In this document: piece after piece, positions 8,517 through 18,764 of the stretch
How positions within the stretch are numbered: the first letter of the stretch is position 1
Layout of the letters: the number at the start of each line of letters is the position of its first letter
Source: Desulforhopalus sp.
GTDB lineage: Bacteria > Desulfobacterota > Desulfobulbia > Desulfobulbales > Desulfocapsaceae
Assembly: GCA_030247675.1 (NCBI GenBank)
Contig: JAOTRX010000005.1
Coordinates: 248,001 to 312,000 of the forward strand
Direction: 5' to 3'
DNA length: 64,000 nt
The notes under the pieces: generated by a model
The model's database searches: none
The model's input: the letters and a program-made list of their open reading frames with translations, nothing else
Told to the model about the DNA's origin: nothing
Position numbers and translations under genes: made by a program

Positions 8517-9566
8517 ATGAAAGAATCTAAACAATCGGAACGGCCTCGTACACGGGTGAAGGCCAGAGCAAAAAGAGCCGGTTTCGTTTGGTTTTTTTTA
8601 ATTGCTGTCTCTGTCCTCATTGCTCTTCTTTATCATTATAAAAGGCCTGAGCTTATTCGTCTTTTTGATGACAAGGCAAGTATCACATCGTTCATTTCTT
8701 CTGTAATTTCGCCCCAAGTAAAAAGTACTGACACAAAATCCTCTGCAAACGGCCAGCTCTCCTCAACGTCTCCCACCAGTAAAAACGTCCAACCTGCTAC
8801 CGAAAAGAATCAAGACGCGACCTCACAAGAAAATATTCAAACCCAAGCCGACAGCTCTGTCGTGAACCAGGAGATTAGTGGCAAAGAGAGCTCCGCAGCA
8901 ACTGCTGATTCCCCAAAACCATCGCTACAGGGAGCGGGGCAAAAACAATTGGTTGACGAATTGAATGCATTTTATGCACATCTCGATCAGCAATCGTATA
9001 TGCATGATTTCCAACTAAAGGAACCAAGCAAAAAACACTTCTCAAAACTCTTGCAAGTGTTAATCGACAATCCCCCCGCTATCACCAGGGAAACTGATGA
9101 CTATTTTACCCTTTTGAAAAATACTGCGCATTTTTTTAGAGTCCTAGGAAAAGATAATATTTTTATATTAAAGGGGATTCTCGATCGTGAGAAAGACTCA
9201 TTTGAAAGGATTATAAAGACATTTTATCTCCTTACCGAACATCCCGAGTCTCTGAAAAGCGAATTCTCCTTAACTATTCCAGAGGAAAACCTTTACGATT
9301 ATGCCGGATTTTTCCTTAATACCATTGGTGGCCGCCTCTATCTCTTTCGACGGGATTCCGCCTCGAGAATGACAATCAGCTATTATGCTGTATTAGTCAT
9401 TGATAGAGCTAACAGAAAAGGCAATAGCCGCCTTGGCATAGATCTCCGTCCTTCCATTGATTCACTTATCGAAGAAATTGAAAATGCTGGGAAAAACCTA
9501 AAATTAAAAGACGAATACCTGGATACCCTCTACGATTTAAAAGAAAATTATGGTAGCCGCGGTTAG
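8517..9566 (+). CDS. Uncharacterised membrane-anchored protein
   Basis: I do not recognise this 349-residue protein. The N-terminus is strongly basic (KARAKRA) and is followed by one membrane helix at about residues 23-41, so a single-pass inner-membrane protein is likely. Residues about 60-145 are a Ser/Thr/Gln/Ala-rich low-complexity linker. Residues about 147-345 look like a folded, mostly helical domain ([44 protein letters not shown]). With the positive-inside rule the folded domain should be periplasmic. The next gene, a GYF_2-AIM24 protein, starts 29 bases downstream in the same direction, so the two are probably co-transcribed. The ATG has only a weak ribosome site. Confidence 0.75.
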   Translation: MKESKQSERPRTRVKARAKRAGFVWFFLIAVSVLIALLYHYKRPELIRLFDDKASITSFISSVISPQVKSTDTKSSANGQLSSTSPTSKNVQPATEKNQDATSQENIQTQADSSVVNQEISGKESSAATADSPKPSLQGAGQKQLVDELNAFYAHLDQQSYMHDFQLKEPSKKHFSKLLQVLIDNPPAITRETDDYFTLLKNTAHFFRVLGKDNIFILKGILDREKDSFERIIKTFYLLTEHPESLKSEFSLTIPEENLYDYAGFFLNTIGGRLYLFRRDSASRMTISYYAVLVIDRANRKGNSRLGIDLRPSIDSLIEEIENAGKNLKLKDEYLDTLYDLKENYGSRG

Positions 9567-9595
9567 ACTACCCGAATGTATTGAGGAGTACGCTC

Positions 9596-10597
9596 ATGGG
9601 CGACAACTGGTTTGTAGCTATAGACGGTAAACAAGAAGGGCCTTTTTCCAGCGAACAGATTCTTGCAAATTTGCAACAGGGCGTTTTCAACCCAAACACC
9701 TATGTGTGGAAGCAAGGGTTCGCCAATTGGAAAGAAATATCACAATGTCCCGACCTGTCTTTATCTCCAGCGTCACCTCCCTCTACTCTGCCTCCCAGAA
9801 TGGGTGTTGACCAAATTGATTACGAGATTTTTGGGAGCGAAATGCAATTCGTCGAAATTGAGTTAGATCCTCAGGAAAGTGTTGTGGCTGAAGCAGGATC
9901 GATGATGTACATGTCCAATTTTATTCAAATGGAGACAGTTTTTGGAGACGGCAGCGAACAATCAGGGGGTCGCTTTTTAGACAGAATGCTTGGTGCCGGA
10001 AAAAGACTCATTACCGGCGAAGGTTTGTTCTCCACAATTTTCACCTACAATGGCTCAGGTAAGGGTAAGATTGCCTTTGCCGCTCCATATCCTGGAAAGA
10101 TTATCGCCCTTGACCTGAAGGATTTCAGCAACAAACTCGTTTGTCAAAAAGATGCCTTTCTCTGTGCAGCCAAAGGCGTTTCAATAGGAGTAGAGTTTCA
10201 GAAAAAAATTGGTACGGCTCTTTTTGGCGGAGAGGGTTTTATCATGCAGAAACTTGAGGGTGAGGGAAAAATCTTTGTGCATGCTGGCGGTACCATTGTC
10301 CAAAAAGAACTTTCAGCTGGCGAAACTTTGCGGATTGATACTGGATGTTTGGTTGCTATGACCAGGGATATTAATTACGATATTGAGTTTGTTGGCGGGG
10401 TTAAATCTGCCCTTTTTGGGGGAGAAGGATTTTTCTTTGCAACACTGACCGGCCCCGGTCATGTTTGGCTCCAGTCCCTGCCATTTTCCCGGCTTGCCGG
10501 AAGAATTTTCAAGGCAGCGCCGCAAAATAACGCCGGTTTCTCTTCAAAAGGCGAGGGTTCGGTGCTTGGAGAACTCGGTAATTTGTTCCAGAGATAA
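9596..10597 (+). CDS. GYF_2 domain and AIM24/TIGR00266 family protein
   Basis: A 333-residue cytoplasmic protein. Residues about 2-48 match a GYF_2 domain ([18 protein letters not shown], then [12 protein letters not shown]), a small fold that often marks bacterial membrane-remodelling or redox modules. Residues about 70-310 match the AIM24/TIGR00266 double-stranded beta-helix family ([42 protein letters not shown], and two ALFGGEGF repeats). Molecular function of the family is not established. The start is ATG at 9596 because GAGGAG precedes it; an in-frame TTG at 9581 overlaps that ribosome site. It is paired with the unknown membrane protein upstream. Confidence 0.85.
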   Translation: MGDNWFVAIDGKQEGPFSSEQILANLQQGVFNPNTYVWKQGFANWKEISQCPDLSLSPASPPSTLPPRMGVDQIDYEIFGSEMQFVEIELDPQESVVAEAGSMMYMSNFIQMETVFGDGSEQSGGRFLDRMLGAGKRLITGEGLFSTIFTYNGSGKGKIAFAAPYPGKIIALDLKDFSNKLVCQKDAFLCAAKGVSIGVEFQKKIGTALFGGEGFIMQKLEGEGKIFVHAGGTIVQKELSAGETLRIDTGCLVAMTRDINYDIEFVGGVKSALFGGEGFFFATLTGPGHVWLQSLPFSRLAGRIFKAAPQNNAGFSSKGEGSVLGELGNLFQR

Positions 10598-10669
10598 AAT
10601 AACCAAGCAGATTTAGGATATACCTTTCGAAACTGGTCTCAATATATCAGCCAACGCTTCGCGTCAAAG

Positions 10670-10695
10670 ACTCCAAGATGTGACCATCTTGGAGT
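10670..10695. repeat. Perfect inverted repeat in the AIM24 gene 3' region
   Basis: Two 11-base arms (10670-10680 and 10685-10695) are exact reverse complements around a four-base loop. The hairpin is strong, but neither strand has a T run after it, so termination is uncertain. It lies 73 bases past the AIM24 stop and may serve as an mRNA 3'-end stabiliser or a weak terminator. Confidence 0.5.
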
Positions 10696-10807
10696 GAGCC
10701 TTTGTCTGAAAAAAGTACCGCGAATAATAGGCTTAGCCTTAGGTTTTATTATTGCCGGATGTTGTGATACAATACATCTGCATTGAGAACCATCAAAAGG
10801 GCATATT

Positions 10808-11554
10808 ATGGAAAATTCTATTGCGACTCAAATCGGATCATCGAGCATATATCCAAAGATCCTGACTGCGAATCAGGCACAAGCCGAAGTACGGCCAGGT
10901 AATGCGAAAGAGGAATCTCCACGACAAAACGACAGGGACTCTGTTACCCTTTCTTTAGAAGGGTTGGTATTGTCTCGCGACCAATCTTCCGCCGATCTTC
11001 GGTCTCCAAGCATTTCTGGCTCAAATGACGATGCGCAATTGGATCACCAAGAAATTCTGCAACTCCAAGAACTCAAACAACGCGATACGGAAGTGCGTAC
11101 ACACGAACAGGCACATCTGGCTGCTGCTGGGCAATATGCACGGGGAGGTGCAACCTTCACCTACCAAAAAGGGCCTGATGGCGCCTCCTATGCGGTTGGC
11201 GGGGAAGTTGGAATAGATATGGGTAAAGAAAGTTCTCCAGAAGCCACAATACAAAAAATGCAGACGATCAAACGAGCCGCGCTTGCACCCGCCTCACCAT
11301 CTGCCGCTGATCGAAGTATTGCCTCCCATGCAACCATCACAGAATCCCAGGCTAGACAAGAAATTCTGTTGCAACGCCAAGAAGATCTTCTCCAATCCGA
11401 GGTTGTTACAGTAAATTCTGCTGCCGAGCTCAAACCAACACCAGAGAGTATAAAATCTCAGGATGCACCAGCAACAGCCCCCTCTTATGGTGCCTTGCGA
11501 ACAATGATTGCTGCATATCAAAATAATATAAACATCACTGTTCCATCTGCATAA
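10808..11554 (+). CDS. SprA-related putative metalloprotease-like protein
   Basis: A 248-residue protein. Its central block VRTHEQAHLAAAGQYARGG has an HExxH-like HEQAH motif, followed by FTYQKGPDGASYAVGGEVGID and SPEATIQKMQTIKRAALAP. This pattern is characteristic of the SprA-related family (Pfam SprA-related), usually annotated as putative metalloproteases. The first 85 residues and the C-terminal 60 are Ser/Gln-rich and probably disordered. No signal peptide is visible, so it is cytoplasmic or exported by another route. It stands alone, with about 210 bases before it and 135 after it. Proteolytic activity is not proven for the family. Confidence 0.75.
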   Translation: MENSIATQIGSSSIYPKILTANQAQAEVRPGNAKEESPRQNDRDSVTLSLEGLVLSRDQSSADLRSPSISGSNDDAQLDHQEILQLQELKQRDTEVRTHEQAHLAAAGQYARGGATFTYQKGPDGASYAVGGEVGIDMGKESSPEATIQKMQTIKRAALAPASPSAADRSIASHATITESQARQEILLQRQEDLLQSEVVTVNSAAELKPTPESIKSQDAPATAPSYGALRTMIAAYQNNINITVPSA

Positions 11555-11689
11555 ACACGTGTCTTGCCAAGGTCCCAAGGACAGCGTTAGGAACCGTATC
11601 GAAAATATTAAAGCTGACAATTCTCCCTATTTTTCGGTCAGTTGCCTTTATTTTTAATACTAATTTTTTATTAAGTTCTTTTTAAACTG

Positions 11690-13003
11690 ATGGAATTTAC
11701 TCACTACAACAAAAAGCTTTTCTCTTTCATTTCCTCATCACCTACACCCTTCCATGTGGTTGCCAGAATGGAAGACTATCTCCTTCAGCAAGGCTTTAAT
11801 CGCCTTGAGGAAAATTCAAAATGGCAACTTCAAAAGGGACAAGCCTACTTTCTCAGCAAGGAAAGTGGAGCCACCATTGCCTTCATCCTCGGCAACGATG
11901 AGGAAGGAGAACAAGGCTTTAGGTTGTTGGCAGCACACACCGACAGCCCGTGTTTGCAGATAAAACCCCGTGCGGATATTCGAACGGGGTCATACCTGCA
12001 ACTCGGTGTCGAAGTCTACGGAGGAAGCTTACTCTCGCCCTGGTTTGACCGCGACCTTTCTCTTGCTGGGCGAGTTTGTTGCAGATTAAGCAATGCTCGC
12101 CTCGCTGTTCTGCTTGTCGATTTTCGTCGCCCACTTCTTACCATTCCAAATATCGCTATTCATTTTGACCGTGATGCGAATAAAGGCGGCGGTATAAATC
12201 AACAAAAACATCTTCCACCTATCCTTGGCCAAGCAGTGGACCAAAGCCTTCCAGATTTCACCTCCATCCTCATTGAACAAATTCATAAAGAGCATAAGGG
12301 TCTGACAGTAGAGGAAATCCTTTCCTTTGAGATGTTTTGCTATGATGTTCAGGAACCTGCTTACACAGGGGTAAGGAATGAGCTGATCAGCTCTGCCCGA
12401 CTTGACAACCTCATAAGCTGCTATGCCGGGGTATCTGCCATAGGGAAAGCAACTCGGAAAAAAAATGCTCTGCTGCTCTGTGCCAATCACGAGGAAATCG
12501 GTTCAACCTCAGCTGTTGGCGCACATGGTTGTTTCCTTGAATCTGTTTTGGAACGGATCGTAACAGAATCTACCAGTCGACGGATAGCGCTCAGCAATTC
12601 CTTTCTTATTTCCATGGATAATGCCCATGCATCACACCCGAATTTCATGGATAAGAGCGATTCTGCGCATGAAATCCACCTCAACAAGGGTCCGGTTATA
12701 AAAGTCAATGCCAATCAACGGTATGCTACCAACAGCATTAGTTCGGCAATATACAAGCAGCTTTGCAAGGAAGTTGAAATAATTCCCCAGGAATTTGTCA
12801 TGCGGAGTGACTTGCCTTGCGGCAGTACCATAGGTCCGATAGCCTCTTCTCGCCTCGGAGTTCGAGCTGTAGATATCGGATGCGCCAGCCTGGCAATGCA
12901 TTCTATCCGCGAGCATACCGGGGCGAAAGACCCCTATATGCTTTATCAAACAATAGCCCATTTCCTAGAAAGCGATTCGCATAAATTTCTCCAATGCAAA
13001 TGA
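11690..13003 (+). CDS. apeB: M18 family aminopeptidase
   Basis: A 437-residue M18 zinc aminopeptidase, close to the usual 430. Visible motifs are AAHTDSPCLQIKP (first metal ligand), SARLDNLISCYAG (bridging Asp), NHEEIGSTS (catalytic Glu pair), DNAHASHPNF, and a C-terminal GAVDIG-like segment (VRAVDIGCASLAMHS). It should remove N-terminal, often acidic or neutral, residues from peptides in the cytoplasm. The ATG at 11690 follows an A/T-rich leader without a clear Shine-Dalgarno. Its last 10 bases overlap the start of the lytic transglycosylase gene, so the two are translationally linked. Confidence 0.93.
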   Translation: MEFTHYNKKLFSFISSSPTPFHVVARMEDYLLQQGFNRLEENSKWQLQKGQAYFLSKESGATIAFILGNDEEGEQGFRLLAAHTDSPCLQIKPRADIRTGSYLQLGVEVYGGSLLSPWFDRDLSLAGRVCCRLSNARLAVLLVDFRRPLLTIPNIAIHFDRDANKGGGINQQKHLPPILGQAVDQSLPDFTSILIEQIHKEHKGLTVEEILSFEMFCYDVQEPAYTGVRNELISSARLDNLISCYAGVSAIGKATRKKNALLLCANHEEIGSTSAVGAHGCFLESVLERIVTESTSRRIALSNSFLISMDNAHASHPNFMDKSDSAHEIHLNKGPVIKVNANQRYATNSISSAIYKQLCKEVEIIPQEFVMRSDLPCGSTIGPIASSRLGVRAVDIGCASLAMHSIREHTGAKDPYMLYQTIAHFLESDSHKFLQCK

Positions 13004-13632
13004 GCCTACTGAGACTGCGCTTGGGAGTATTTTTACTGCTGGCCATCTTTTCAATTACCGAGGTAAAGAGTAGTTGGGGGAGTTTGCATAACTCGGTTTC
13101 TAAATATCAAAACACCGCAATACATGGACAAGATATTGAAAAATTAGCAGAATTTGATGAATACATTCGGTACTTCTCAGGCTTTAGCTACTTTCTGCCC
13201 AAACATAAGGTCAGTGCCGACTTTGTGAGAGCTTTAATTTTGGCAGAATCCAGAGCAAACCCCAAAGCAGTTTCTGAAAAGAATGCCCGGGGACTTGGCC
13301 AGATACTTTACCCAACGGGCGCACAAGCCGGTAAAGAACTGGCACAATCCCTTACCTTTTTTCGTCATGTTTCAAAGTATAGGCTGAACTCCCTGCGCGA
13401 AGAAGATCTCTTTGATCCTGCCATCAACATCCTCCTCACCTGCTATCTTATTGCTAAATATAATTATAAATTTAATGGTCGGCTTGATCTTGTAGTATCT
13501 GCCTGGAATGCGGGAGAAAACACGGAATCCCTGAGCCTTGGCAAGCATGCACCATACAGAGAAACTGAAGACCTCATTGGAAAAATTAACGCCTATTACG
13601 TGTATCTCCTGAAAACCAGAACGTTCAAGTAA
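12994..13632 (+). CDS. Lytic transglycosylase, SLT domain
   Basis: A 212-residue exported protein. A hydrophobic N-terminal segment (RLRLGVFLLLAIFSITEV) acts as signal peptide or anchor. The SLT domain covers about residues 60-205: VRALILAESRANPKAVS with the catalytic Glu, GLGQILYPTGA in place of the more common GLMQ, DLFDPAINI, and VVSAWNAGENTE near the end. It should cleave peptidoglycan glycan strands to 1,6-anhydro products in the periplasm. It overlaps the apeB 3' end by 10 bases. The Met-to-Gly change in GLMQ is seen as a variant and does not touch the catalytic Glu. Confidence 0.85.
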   Translation: MQMSLLRLRLGVFLLLAIFSITEVKSSWGSLHNSVSKYQNTAIHGQDIEKLAEFDEYIRYFSGFSYFLPKHKVSADFVRALILAESRANPKAVSEKNARGLGQILYPTGAQAGKELAQSLTFFRHVSKYRLNSLREEDLFDPAINILLTCYLIAKYNYKFNGRLDLVVSAWNAGENTESLSLGKHAPYRETEDLIGKINAYYVYLLKTRTFK

Positions 13633-13708
13633 CTGCCCCCCTCCCTCCAGCTCTCACTCAATTACCCTTACGATATCCATCCTCCTGCTACAAGTGACAA
13701 TCTGCGGT

Positions 13709-13736
13709 TTGACAGATTAGGACCTTTTTGTGTAAT
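13709..13736 (+). promoter_or_regulatory. Candidate sigma-70 promoter for ettA
   Basis: A consensus -35 box TTGACA (13709-13714) is separated by 16 bases from TGTAAT (13731-13736), a five-of-six match to the -10 box. Transcription would start about 65-70 bases before the ettA ATG. No experimental support. Confidence 0.5.
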
Positions 13737-13810
13737 ATCGGCCTGAAAATCCCCGTTGGACAGATAATTGCTTCTGTTCATTTTTGTTAAAAAATCAAAG
13801 GAATCCCAAA

Positions 13811-15496
13811 ATGACCGTTGACGACAAAAAAATCATCTATTCGATGATAAAAGTTAGTAAATATTATGATAATAAACCAATTTTAAAGGATATTTCTCTT
13901 TCTTATTTCTATGGAGCCAAGATAGGTGTCCTCGGTCTCAATGGCTCAGGAAAGAGTACACTCCTAAAAATCCTCGCTGGAATTGATAAGGAGTTTAATG
14001 GAGAAACCCATCTCGCTCCTGGTCATAGAATAGACTATCTCGAACAGGAGCCGGCTCTTGATCCTGATAAGACCGTTAAAGAAATAGTCGAGGAAGGTGT
14101 TCAAGATACTGTTGATCTTCTTAAAGAATTTAATCAAATTAATGAGAAGTTCGCAGAACCGATGTCCGACGATGAGATGCAGAAATTGATCGACAGGCAA
14201 GCCTTTGTCCAGGACAAACTCGATCATCTCAATGCGTGGGACCTCGACAGTCGCCTTGAGATGGCAATGGATGCCCTTCGGTGCCCTCCATCTGACGCTA
14301 AATGTGGTGTATTGTCCGGCGGGGAGAAACGCCGGGTTGCCCTTTGTCGAATTCTGCTCAAACAACCTGATATTCTTCTCCTAGATGAGCCGACCAACCA
14401 CTTGGATGCTGAATCGGTGGCCTGGCTTGAACAACATCTACAAGCCTACGCAGGAACCATCATTGCAGTTACCCACGACCGGTACTTTCTCGACAATGTC
14501 GCCGGATGGATTCTCGAACTAGATCGAGGCCTTGGCATTCCATGGAAGGGCAACTACTCTTCTTGGCTTGAGCAAAAGGAAAAACGTTTAGCAATAGAAG
14601 AAAAGAAGGAAACGGACCGTCAACGCACCCTTCGTCGTGAGCTTGAATGGATTAAGATGTCACCAAAAGGCCGAAGGACTAAGTCCAAGGCTCGCATCAG
14701 TTCCTATGAAAAACTGATTTCACAAGAGACTGACAAACTTGCAAAAGAGCTGGAAATATATCTGCCACCAGGACCAAGGCTTGGCAAACTAGTTATTGAA
14801 GCCGAAAATGTGACAAAATGCTTTGGCGACCGCGTTCTTGTAGAGCAAATGAATTTTAGTCTTCCCCCAGGCGGAATAGTCGGGGTTATCGGACCTAACG
14901 GAGCCGGTAAGAGTACTTTATTCAAGATGATTGTCGGTCAGGAGACTGCCGATACCGGAGCGATCCGCATCGGAGATACCGTAAAACTTGCCTATGTAGA
15001 CCAAAATCGTGACGAACTCGATCCTTCACAAACGATATGGCAAGCAATTACCGATGGCCAAGAGAGTATTTTGCTCGGTGGTCGGGAAATCAACAGTCGT
15101 GCCTATGTTGGTAAGTTCAATTTCTCCGGCACAGATCAACAAAAACAGGTGGGACTCCTTTCTGGTGGTCAGAGAAATCGTGTCCATCTGGCTCGCACTT
15201 TAAAAAAAGAGGGTAATGTTCTCCTGCTCGACGAACCAACCAACGATTTAGACGTTAATACTCTGAGAGCACTTGAAGAGGCTCTTGAGAATTTTGGCGG
15301 ATGCGCAGTAGTTATCAGCCATGACCGGTGGTTTCTCGATAGAATCGCCACCCATATTCTGGCCTTTGAGGGAGATTCAAAAGTGGTGTGGTTCGAAGGA
15401 AACTACTCAGACTACGAAAAAGATAAGAAGGCTAGGCTAGGAAGTGTTGCCGACCAACCGCATAGGATAAAATACCGACAACTAACCAGAATCTAA
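13811..15496 (+). CDS. ettA: Energy-dependent translational throttle protein EttA (ABC-F)
   Basis: A 561-residue soluble ABC-F ATPase, near the 555 of E. coli EttA. Two nucleotide-binding domains are complete: [23 protein letters not shown] and [11 protein letters not shown] in the first; [23 protein letters not shown] and [11 protein letters not shown] in the second. Between them lies the charged helical linker (about residues 240-310) that contacts the P-site tRNA. The family gates the first translation step according to the ATP/ADP ratio at the ribosomal E site. ATG 13811 is chosen because AAAGGAA precedes it and the protein then starts like EttA; an upstream in-frame TTG at 13784 has no ribosome site. 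Confidence 0.93.
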   Translation: MTVDDKKIIYSMIKVSKYYDNKPILKDISLSYFYGAKIGVLGLNGSGKSTLLKILAGIDKEFNGETHLAPGHRIDYLEQEPALDPDKTVKEIVEEGVQDTVDLLKEFNQINEKFAEPMSDDEMQKLIDRQAFVQDKLDHLNAWDLDSRLEMAMDALRCPPSDAKCGVLSGGEKRRVALCRILLKQPDILLLDEPTNHLDAESVAWLEQHLQAYAGTIIAVTHDRYFLDNVAGWILELDRGLGIPWKGNYSSWLEQKEKRLAIEEKKETDRQRTLRRELEWIKMSPKGRRTKSKARISSYEKLISQETDKLAKELEIYLPPGPRLGKLVIEAENVTKCFGDRVLVEQMNFSLPPGGIVGVIGPNGAGKSTLFKMIVGQETADTGAIRIGDTVKLAYVDQNRDELDPSQTIWQAITDGQESILLGGREINSRAYVGKFNFSGTDQQKQVGLLSGGQRNRVHLARTLKKEGNVLLLDEPTNDLDVNTLRALEEALENFGGCAVVISHDRWFLDRIATHILAFEGDSKVVWFEGNYSDYEKDKKARLGSVADQPHRIKYRQLTRI

Positions 15497-15586
15497 TGAA
15501 AAATCATCCACCTTACTTATCCCCACCGATTCTCATCAGAAAGGAGTTGGCTGGCAACGGCTTTTAATAATTGATTTCTTCACAAC

Positions 15587-15631
15587 CTCCTGCTCCTAAA
15601 AATATCTATCAGCTATTATTAGGGGCAGGAG
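15587..15631. repeat. Imperfect inverted repeat downstream of ettA
   Basis: Arms of 13 bases (15587-15599 and 15619-15631) pair with one G.U wobble around a 19-base loop. There is no T run on either side. It lies between ettA and the convergent HPt gene and could act as a weak bidirectional terminator. Confidence 0.4.
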
Positions 15632-15745
15632 ATCAACAAATTTACCCCAACTAATTAGAATTGCCGGAAGTGTACCGGAATATTCTTCACTGGTGAAATA
15701 GCTTGCCGCCATCCCAGCACGGAAAACAATCCGCGGTTCAAGAAA

Positions 15746-16069
15746 TCAAAGATCCTCCAATTCCTCTCTCATGGACTTTAGAAGCGGGAGTTTGGCGCGA
15801 GCAATTCCAAGTCCCCCACCCCTGCTTTCTTCTTCAATATCTAGAGCGACTTCGTGGATTCCCAATATCCCAAGGCTTGCGGCTGCTCCTTTAATTGAGT
15901 GAGCCGCTCTACATACCTTGGCGGCCCCATCCTCTGCCAGGCCTTGCTCTATCAAATGGATATCGGATTTTAAGGATTGTTTGAATATTTCAAGCAATTC
16001 CTTCAATAAATCAGCATCATCGGCAGCTTGTTCCAGGGCAAAATCCTTGTCCCATTTAAGTGCATTCAT
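15746..16069 (-). CDS. Stand-alone HPt (histidine phosphotransfer) protein
   Basis: A 107-residue single-domain protein with the HPt signature CRAAHSIKGAAASLG; the phospho-accepting His is about residue 57. The flanking helices (DADLLKELLEIFKQSL and LKSMREELEDL) complete a four-helix bundle. It would relay phosphoryl groups between a hybrid kinase receiver and a terminal response regulator in the cytoplasm. No kinase or receiver gene is adjacent; its neighbours are ettA (convergent) and tsaC (same strand, 184 bases upstream), so partners are unknown. The hybrid CheA encoded about 38 kb away has its own HPt domain. Confidence 0.85.
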   Translation of the reverse strand: MNALKWDKDFALEQAADDADLLKELLEIFKQSLKSDIHLIEQGLAEDGAAKVCRAAHSIKGAAASLGILGIHEVALDIEEESRGGGLGIARAKLPLLKSMREELEDL

Positions 16070-16253
16070 CTTGAGATCCTTAGGTTAAAATATACCATCA
16101 AACCACCTGTGATCATCATGTCTACATCCAATCTAAGGGTTGTGGCATCATGGTATCATAAAATAAGCATACGAAGCAACCAGCCCGGGGCTCGTTTCCG
16201 TTGAAGAATTCAAGAAGAATAATCTCCGGATTGCATTAGAGCTACCTAGAAAA

Positions 16254-16871
16254 CTATTCCCTCAATTCACCAGACAAATCAATCTGCCCAGGCCGCAGCA
16301 CAATACATCTTCCTTGACGCACACCCAACACAGTCGAACAAAGTCCTCCCGGAGTTTCACCTCCATCAATTATGTAATTAAGATGTGTGCCAAACATTCT
16401 CAACACTTCAGATGGCTTAGTCGGTGGCTGCAGGCCTGAAATATTGGCACTTGTCGCAGTTATTGGTTTGCCAATCTTCTTTGCCAAGGCATTGGCAAGG
16501 GGATGGGAAGATATCCTCACCCCAATGGTGCCGGTCTCTCCGGTAAGTTGCCGGCAGACCTCTTTCTTTGCAGGGAACACCAAGGTCAATGGTCCCGGCC
16601 AAAATTTGTCCATCAACGGTATAAATTCAGGTGGTATCCTCTCGACGAGGTCATTCAGTTGTTCCCTCTCGGCAATGAGTAGAAGTAAGGGTTTGCCTGC
16701 CTCGCGATTTTTAATTTTATATAGCTCTGAGATTGCGGAGCAAGAATCGGGATCAACTGCCAAGCCATAGTAAGTCTCTGTAGGAAATGCAACTATTCCT
16801 CCATTTCTGAAACAGTCTACAGCCCGTTCGAGAGAAGAACCTATCAAATCTGGCATAGAATTCTTAGCCAT
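16254..16871 (-). CDS. tsaC: Threonylcarbamoyl-AMP synthase (YrdC/Sua5 family)
   Basis: A 205-residue YrdC-domain protein without the Sua5 C-terminal domain, so TsaC type. Motifs are [12 protein letters not shown] near residue 30, [14 protein letters not shown] around 55, [32 protein letters not shown] and GLCSTVLGV. It makes L-threonylcarbamoyl-AMP from threonine, bicarbonate and ATP, the first step of t6A37 tRNA modification. Its ATG lies inside the last eight bases of the purD-purE gene, so it is translated from the same message. Confidence 0.92.
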   Translation of the reverse strand: MAKNSMPDLIGSSLERAVDCFRNGGIVAFPTETYYGLAVDPDSCSAISELYKIKNREAGKPLLLLIAEREQLNDLVERIPPEFIPLMDKFWPGPLTLVFPAKKEVCRQLTGETGTIGVRISSHPLANALAKKIGKPITATSANISGLQPPTKPSEVLRMFGTHLNYIIDGGETPGGLCSTVLGVRQGRCIVLRPGQIDLSGELRE

Positions 16872-18639
16872 GAATTTTTTTGGCCTTCTCTTCTACTTCT
16901 TTTACCATATCCTCTCGGAATGTTACCAATTTCTCCCCGATACTCGGATCAGAAAGAGCGAGAATCCGCAATGTGAGAACCCCGGCGTTCTTTGCTCCTG
17001 CCTTGCCAATTCCCATCGTCGCCACTGGAATTCCAGGTGGCATCTGTACGGTAGCCAGCAGCGCATCTAAACCATTTAGAGATGATGCATCGAGAGGAAC
17101 ACCGATAACCGGAAGATCCGTATGAGAGGCAAGAACACCAGCGAGATGCGCTGCCATACCCGCCCCAGCGATAATTACTTTCAACCCTCTTTTTTGGGCG
17201 GTTTTCGCATATTCAGCTGCCCTTTCGGGCGTTCTATGGGCCGAAGCAACAGTCATTTCACAACTAATTTCCATTGACTTTAAGAAATCAGCAGCTGCTT
17301 TCATAATAGGCAAATCTGAATCACTACCCATAACAATACCAACGACCGGTTTGTTCACTGCTCCTTTGCCTCTTTTTAGTGCCTTAAAACCTATATCTCG
17401 ACGAAAATAACAATCAGTCCATCGTATCAAATCAGCAGCATTATAAGCTCGCTTAATGGCATCGGCCAAGTCTCTTCCGACTGCGGTTACACCAAGAACC
17501 CTCCCTCCGTTGGTAACAAGCCTGCCATGCTTTCTTGCTGTTCCTGCGTGAAAAACCTCAACGCCACTGCATTCACCAGCTTTTGTAAGTCCTTTTATTG
17601 TCTTGCCTTTCTCGTAAGAACCAGGATAACCTCCGGCTGTCATAACCACACAAACGGTAGGCCTTGCGTCAACCTTCATCTCAACCTGATCCAATGTTTG
17701 ATCGATCGAAGACTCGAAAATATCGACAATATCACTCTTTACCCGCAGAAGTAACGGTTGCGCTTCCGGATCACCGAATCGACAATTAAATTCCAAAACG
17801 TTAATTTCCGATCCGGAAATCATAAGCCCAGCATACAGCATACCTTTAAATGGACGGCCCTCAGCAGCCATACCCTCAATGGTTGGCCGCATGATACGTC
17901 TCATCACAAAATCAGCAATCTCGTCAGTAACGACTGGAGCTGGCGAATATGCCCCCATACCTCCAGTATTTGGACCTTGATCATTATCAAAAACTGCTTT
18001 GTGGTCTTGGGAAGATGGTAAGGGCAAAATGGTTTTGCCATCTGTGAATGCAATGAAGGATGCCTCTTCTCCGGAAAGACAGGATTCAATGAGAATTCTT
18101 TCCCCTGCACTGCCAAAGGCCTTATCGGCCATCATAAGATCAACTGCCTGTTTTGCCTCTTCAATAGTTTTAGCGACAATCACACCTTTGCCGGCCGCCA
18201 GACCATCAGCCTTCACAACAATGGGAGCACCACACTTATCGATATACTTTTTTGCCTTCTTACTGTCCGAAAAAACCGCAAATGCTGCAGTGGGAATATC
18301 ATATTTTTTCAGAAATTCTTTGCAATACACCTTACTGCCTTCAAGCTCCGCAGCCCTTTTGGTTGGCCCAAATATCCGCAAATTATTCTTCTCAAATTCA
18401 TCTACAATCCCAGCCACAAGGGACGATTCTGGGCCAACAACCGTCAGATCGATTGATTCATTTTTTGCAAACCGTACCAATCCATCAATATCGGTCACTG
18501 AAATATTTACACACTCGGCAATATTAGCGATTCCAGCATTGCCCGGAGCGCAGTAGATCTTCTCAACTCTTTTGCTTTGTTTAATTTTCCAGACTAAAGC
18601 ATGTTCGCGACCACCAGAACCAACAACTAGAATCTTCAT
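16864..18639 (-). CDS. purD-purE: Fused PurD-PurE: GAR synthetase and N5-CAIR mutase
   Basis: A single 591-residue frame. Residues about 1-425 are a complete phosphoribosylamine-glycine ligase: [18 protein letters not shown], an ATP-grasp core with [48 protein letters not shown], and the C-terminal block ending [15 protein letters not shown]. After about six residues a complete class I PurE begins near 432: [52 protein letters not shown]. The enzyme would catalyse step 2 and the PurE step of de novo purine synthesis. The start has TGGAG upstream. The two genes are normally separate; no frame break or stop lies between them. tsaC overlaps its 3' end by eight bases. Confidence 0.93.
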   Translation of the reverse strand: MKILVVGSGGREHALVWKIKQSKRVEKIYCAPGNAGIANIAECVNISVTDIDGLVRFAKNESIDLTVVGPESSLVAGIVDEFEKNNLRIFGPTKRAAELEGSKVYCKEFLKKYDIPTAAFAVFSDSKKAKKYIDKCGAPIVVKADGLAAGKGVIVAKTIEEAKQAVDLMMADKAFGSAGERILIESCLSGEEASFIAFTDGKTILPLPSSQDHKAVFDNDQGPNTGGMGAYSPAPVVTDEIADFVMRRIMRPTIEGMAAEGRPFKGMLYAGLMISGSEINVLEFNCRFGDPEAQPLLLRVKSDIVDIFESSIDQTLDQVEMKVDARPTVCVVMTAGGYPGSYEKGKTIKGLTKAGECSGVEVFHAGTARKHGRLVTNGGRVLGVTAVGRDLADAIKRAYNAADLIRWTDCYFRRDIGFKALKRGKGAVNKPVVGIVMGSDSDLPIMKAAADFLKSMEISCEMTVASAHRTPERAAEYAKTAQKRGLKVIIAGAGMAAHLAGVLASHTDLPVIGVPLDASSLNGLDALLATVQMPPGIPVATMGIGKAGAKNAGVLTLRILALSDPSIGEKLVTFREDMVKEVEEKAKKIHG

Positions 18640-18735
18640 AATTTCACTCCAGTATCAAATTATTATTGTAATGCGTATTTGAATTATTTAAGCATGTTAG
18701 ATTTGCCAGTCTGTATTGGCAGATTTGAATGATCG

Positions 18736-18764
18736 TTGACAAATCGGCGACGAAATATTACATG
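18736..18764 (+). promoter_or_regulatory. Candidate promoter of the TetR gene
   Basis: TTGACA at 18736-18741 is a perfect -35 box; 17 bases later TACATG (18759-18764) is a partial -10 box. The -10 sits inside the palindromic operator at 18757-18786, so repressor binding would block RNA polymerase. The -10 match is modest. Confidence 0.4.

Noticed and set aside
17999..18556. 185-codon plus-strand frame within purD-purE
   Set aside because: Antisense shadow of a strongly conserved enzyme gene; no family signal and no ribosome site.
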